A stretch of 35,854 nt of DNA. It comes from Alteromonadaceae bacterium (GTDB lineage: Bacteria > Pseudomonadota > Gammaproteobacteria > Enterobacterales > Alteromonadaceae). Under the pieces are notes generated by a model. It had not been told where the DNA came from. It saw nothing but the letters and a program-made list of their open reading frames with translations, and did not search any database. Positions 33,998 to 35,854 of this stretch are shown in pieces. The position numbers were made by a program, and so were the translations under genes. Numbering within the stretch: position 1 is the first letter of the stretch; each line of letters begins with the position of its first letter. The stretch is from positions 1-35,854 of the forward strand of contig NZIK01000026.1 of the NCBI GenBank assembly GCA_002691625.1, given 5' to 3'.

Positions 33998-34030
33998 AAA
34001 GCTGACCAACAGAACCTGAAGGTCAGCTTT
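33998..34030 (+). terminator. Bidirectional terminator between the exported protein and gor
   Basis: AAAGCTGACC and GGTCAGCTTT pair over 10 bp around a 13-base loop. The minus strand carries T's immediately after the stem, and the plus strand has ATTTATTTTT. It separates two convergent genes. Confidence 0.88.
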
Positions 34031-34083
34031 ATTTATTTTTTGAGTGAGTAAACGTGACGCTTTACTCTCCCCCGTGCTGTGCA

Positions 34084-35430
34084 TTACATCGTTACGTATT
34101 CTTCGGCGCTGGTGGGGTGAATAGCAATACAGGCGTCAAAGTCAGCTTTGGTGGCGCCCATTTTGATTGCCACGCCAAAGCCTTGCAGGATTTCATCCAT
34201 GGCGTAACCAATGCCGTGCAAACCTACTACTTTTTGATCTTCGCCGGCACAGATAAGTTTCATACTGGTGAGTTGGCGATGATGGGTGACAGCGGTATAC
34301 ATGGCCGCAAAGTTAGAGCGGTAAATGGTCAGGTTGTCTTTACCAAACTTAGCTTCTGCCTCGCTTTCAGTCATGCCAATGGTGCCAATAGGCGGGTGGC
34401 TGAAGACCACGGTAGGTACCAGGTCATAGTCGAGGTGGGCGTTGGTCTGGCCGTTAAACAGACGCTCGCTCAACATCCGCCCGGCTTTAACCGCTACTGG
34501 GGTTAATTCAGGCTGGCCGGTAATATCGCCCACCGCGTAAATACCCTCAACGTTGGTATTCTGGAACTTATCGACCACTATCTGCCCGTTGTGACGCATT
34601 TCAACGTCGGTGTTATCCAGACCAATCGTTGCGGTATTTGGCTTGCGGCCGGTGGCCCAGATCAGGCAGTCAACGGTAAGCGTATTACCATCGGTTAAGG
34701 CCAGTTCCAGATCGCCATTATCCAGCCTGGTAACCTCTTTGATTTCGGTTTTTTCGTGGATATCGATGCCTTCTTCGAGCATCAGGGTCTTAAGCGTTTC
34801 CTGCAACATGGCATCAAAACCCCGTAATGGCAGTTCCTGACGCAAAATAGAGTGGGTCTCACTGCCTAATGCGTTGAGTACGCCAGCCAGTTCCACACCT
34901 ATGTAACCACCGCCTACTACAGCAACACGTCTCGGTTGCTCATCGAGCTCAAAGAAACCGTCCGAGTCGATACCGTACTCTGCGCCGGGGATATCCGGGC
35001 GGAATGGCTTACCGCCGGTTGCGATCAGAATATGCGGGGCAGTGTACTGTTCACCGTCGACTTCCACGGTAGTGTTGTTAACGAATTTTGCATAACCTTT
35101 GAGCAGGGCTACCTGATTGTTGCCCAGCACCCGGTCGTAAGAGGCATGAATGCGAGATATGTACGCCTGACGGTTCTTAACCAGCGTAGACCAGTCAAAT
35201 TTATTAACCGTTACATCAAAACCGTAATCCGGACCGTACTTATGAATAGCTTCTGCTACCTGAGCGCCGTACCACATAGCTTTTTTAGGCACACAGCCCA
35301 CATTTACACAGGTACCGCCCACCGCTTTTGCTTCAATAAGCAGGACTTTCTTGCCGTGTTTTGCTGCCCGGTTGGCCGAGGCAATGCCGCCACTGCCGCC
35401 GCCAATACAGATATAGTCAAACTCTTGCAT
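34084..35430 (-). CDS. gor: Glutathione-disulfide reductase
   Basis: This FAD/NADPH enzyme regenerates reduced glutathione. The 448 residues contain the FAD fold GGGSGGIASANRAA (~10-23), redox-active Cys41/Cys46 (GGTCVNVGCVPKK), the NADPH fold VVGGGYIGVELAGVLNALG, the second FAD motif IYAVGD, and the C-terminal HPTSAEEYVTM with the catalytic His of the dimer interface. Earlier in-frame starts exist (35469, 35448), but ATG 35430 gives MQEFDYICIGGGSGG, equivalent to the known Gor start, with GAGAG 8 bases upstream. The glyoxalase I gene in this window also depends on glutathione, but the two genes are not linked in an operon. Confidence 0.95.
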   Translation of the reverse strand: MQEFDYICIGGGSGGIASANRAAKHGKKVLLIEAKAVGGTCVNVGCVPKKAMWYGAQVAEAIHKYGPDYGFDVTVNKFDWSTLVKNRQAYISRIHASYDRVLGNNQVALLKGYAKFVNNTTVEVDGEQYTAPHILIATGGKPFRPDIPGAEYGIDSDGFFELDEQPRRVAVVGGGYIGVELAGVLNALGSETHSILRQELPLRGFDAMLQETLKTLMLEEGIDIHEKTEIKEVTRLDNGDLELALTDGNTLTVDCLIWATGRKPNTATIGLDNTDVEMRHNGQIVVDKFQNTNVEGIYAVGDITGQPELTPVAVKAGRMLSERLFNGQTNAHLDYDLVPTVVFSHPPIGTIGMTESEAEAKFGKDNLTIYRSNFAAMYTAVTHHRQLTSMKLICAGEDQKVVGLHGIGYAMDEILQGFGVAIKMGATKADFDACIAIHPTSAEEYVTM

Positions 35431-35794
35431 CGCAAATTCTCTCGTCATTGTAGTGCTGCTATTGTGCATGATTTCGTATAGTCGGACAAACTTACTCTGT
35501 GCTTAACAGGCAGTGAGTCTGTCGGCCATGGTTACCTTAAAGACCCGCAATCGGATTATTTACTTTCAGCAGGGCTAGCGCTCTGAAGAATTTACAGGCG
35601 CATGCATTATTTACCTTTATCAGCGCATGGCAATGAGGCTCTTAAGTAATGGCTGCAGCCTTTGAAAGCCAGCTATGGCGGGGGTTAAGGCGTATGGTGA
35701 CAATTCGGCACAGGCTATGCAACCTCTTAATCGTACGAATTTGAAAGGTTGATACCTTGTCAGCCTTTACGACTTTTAACGAGCAGGAGGAATT
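35431..35794. other. Gene-free stretch upstream of gor and of the last gene
   Basis: This 364-base intergenic region between two divergent genes must hold both promoters. The only structure I see is a small perfect dyad AAGGT-TGAT-ACCTT (35745-35758), about 36 bases before the next start codon, which may be an operator for the downstream gene. No coding sequence or RNA gene is supported. Confidence 0.5.
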
Positions 35795-35854
35795 ATGAGC
35801 AACGTAAAAATTGCAGAATTTACCGCCCCGGGCATTAAAGACAATGCAGCAAAA
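35795..35854 (+). CDS. Start of an unidentified gene, cut by the window end
   Basis: AGGAGG lies 5 bases before an ATG, the strongest ribosome-binding site in the window, and 20 codons follow (MSNVKIAEFTAPGI...). The reading frame is open to the end. The visible part has no recognisable motif and no signal peptide, and a product name cannot be given. The strong site suggests an abundant protein. Confidence 0.7.
   Translation, partial: MSNVKIAEFTAPGIKDNAAK

Noticed and set aside
1..35854. CRISPR arrays, tRNA or rRNA genes, insertion-sequence transposases.
   Set aside because: Looked for regular spaced repeats, tRNA-like CCA ends and DDE transposase motifs; none was found.

Overview
The window looks like a chromosomal segment of a marine-type gammaproteobacterium, most likely Alteromonadaceae (Alteromonas/Salinimonas/Aestuariibacter-like). 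This rests on overall protein similarity, a priA/rpmE and ftsN-hslV-hslU order, a 'TonB-Xanth-Caul'-type TonB receptor, DUF3369 HD-GYP regulators and moderate G+C. No rRNA, tRNA or CRISPR array was seen, and the species cannot be fixed from the sequence alone.

Layout. (1) 1-2026, minus strand: a signalling operon with a CheY-like receiver, a two-site CheC-type phosphatase and a PAS histidine kinase cut by the window edge. (2) 2297-7930, minus: a TonB-dependent receptor, a purple-acid-phosphatase-like enzyme and a lipoprotein beta-propeller phytase, read in that order. A good PhoB-box candidate lies upstream, so this is probably a phosphate-starvation phytate/organophosphate scavenging locus. 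(3) 8244-10150, plus: a membrane protein with a degenerate GGDEF domain that keeps its c-di-GMP I-site, translationally coupled to an AraC regulator. (4) 10212-17204: housekeeping genes malic enzyme, rpmE, priA, ftsN and hslVU, with clear terminators and a near-consensus sigma-32 promoter before hslV.

(5) 17214-21037: the most accessory part. A ~3.6 kb, visibly AT-richer island lies between two ~91 bp direct repeats. Each repeat carries the hslU-luxR intergenic terminator plus the last 11 codons and stop of the neighbouring luxR gene. The two copies differ by wobble-position changes that keep the peptide identical, which suggests site-specific integration into the 3' end of luxR with an element-borne replacement end. 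Inside are two decayed tyrosine-recombinase genes, a prlF-yhaV toxin-antitoxin pair with a palindromic operator, a YhfG-like/Fic pair, and two Rhs-core remnants.

(6) 21000-24662, minus: an HlyD adaptor, a C39-peptidase ABC exporter and a stand-alone LuxR regulator form an overlapping operon for exporting a leader-cleaved peptide; no convincing precursor was found. (7) 24947-27807, plus: a class I-like HMG-CoA reductase, a DUF4136 lipoprotein and glyoxalase I. (8) 27869-35430: a very large secreted propeller-amidohydrolase fusion, a DUF3369 HD-GYP response regulator, an exported six-cysteine protein of unknown function, and glutathione reductase. A new gene with a strong ribosome-binding site begins at 35795 and runs off the end.

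Only the sequence and family knowledge were used. No similarity search was run, so family names rest on motif recognition.
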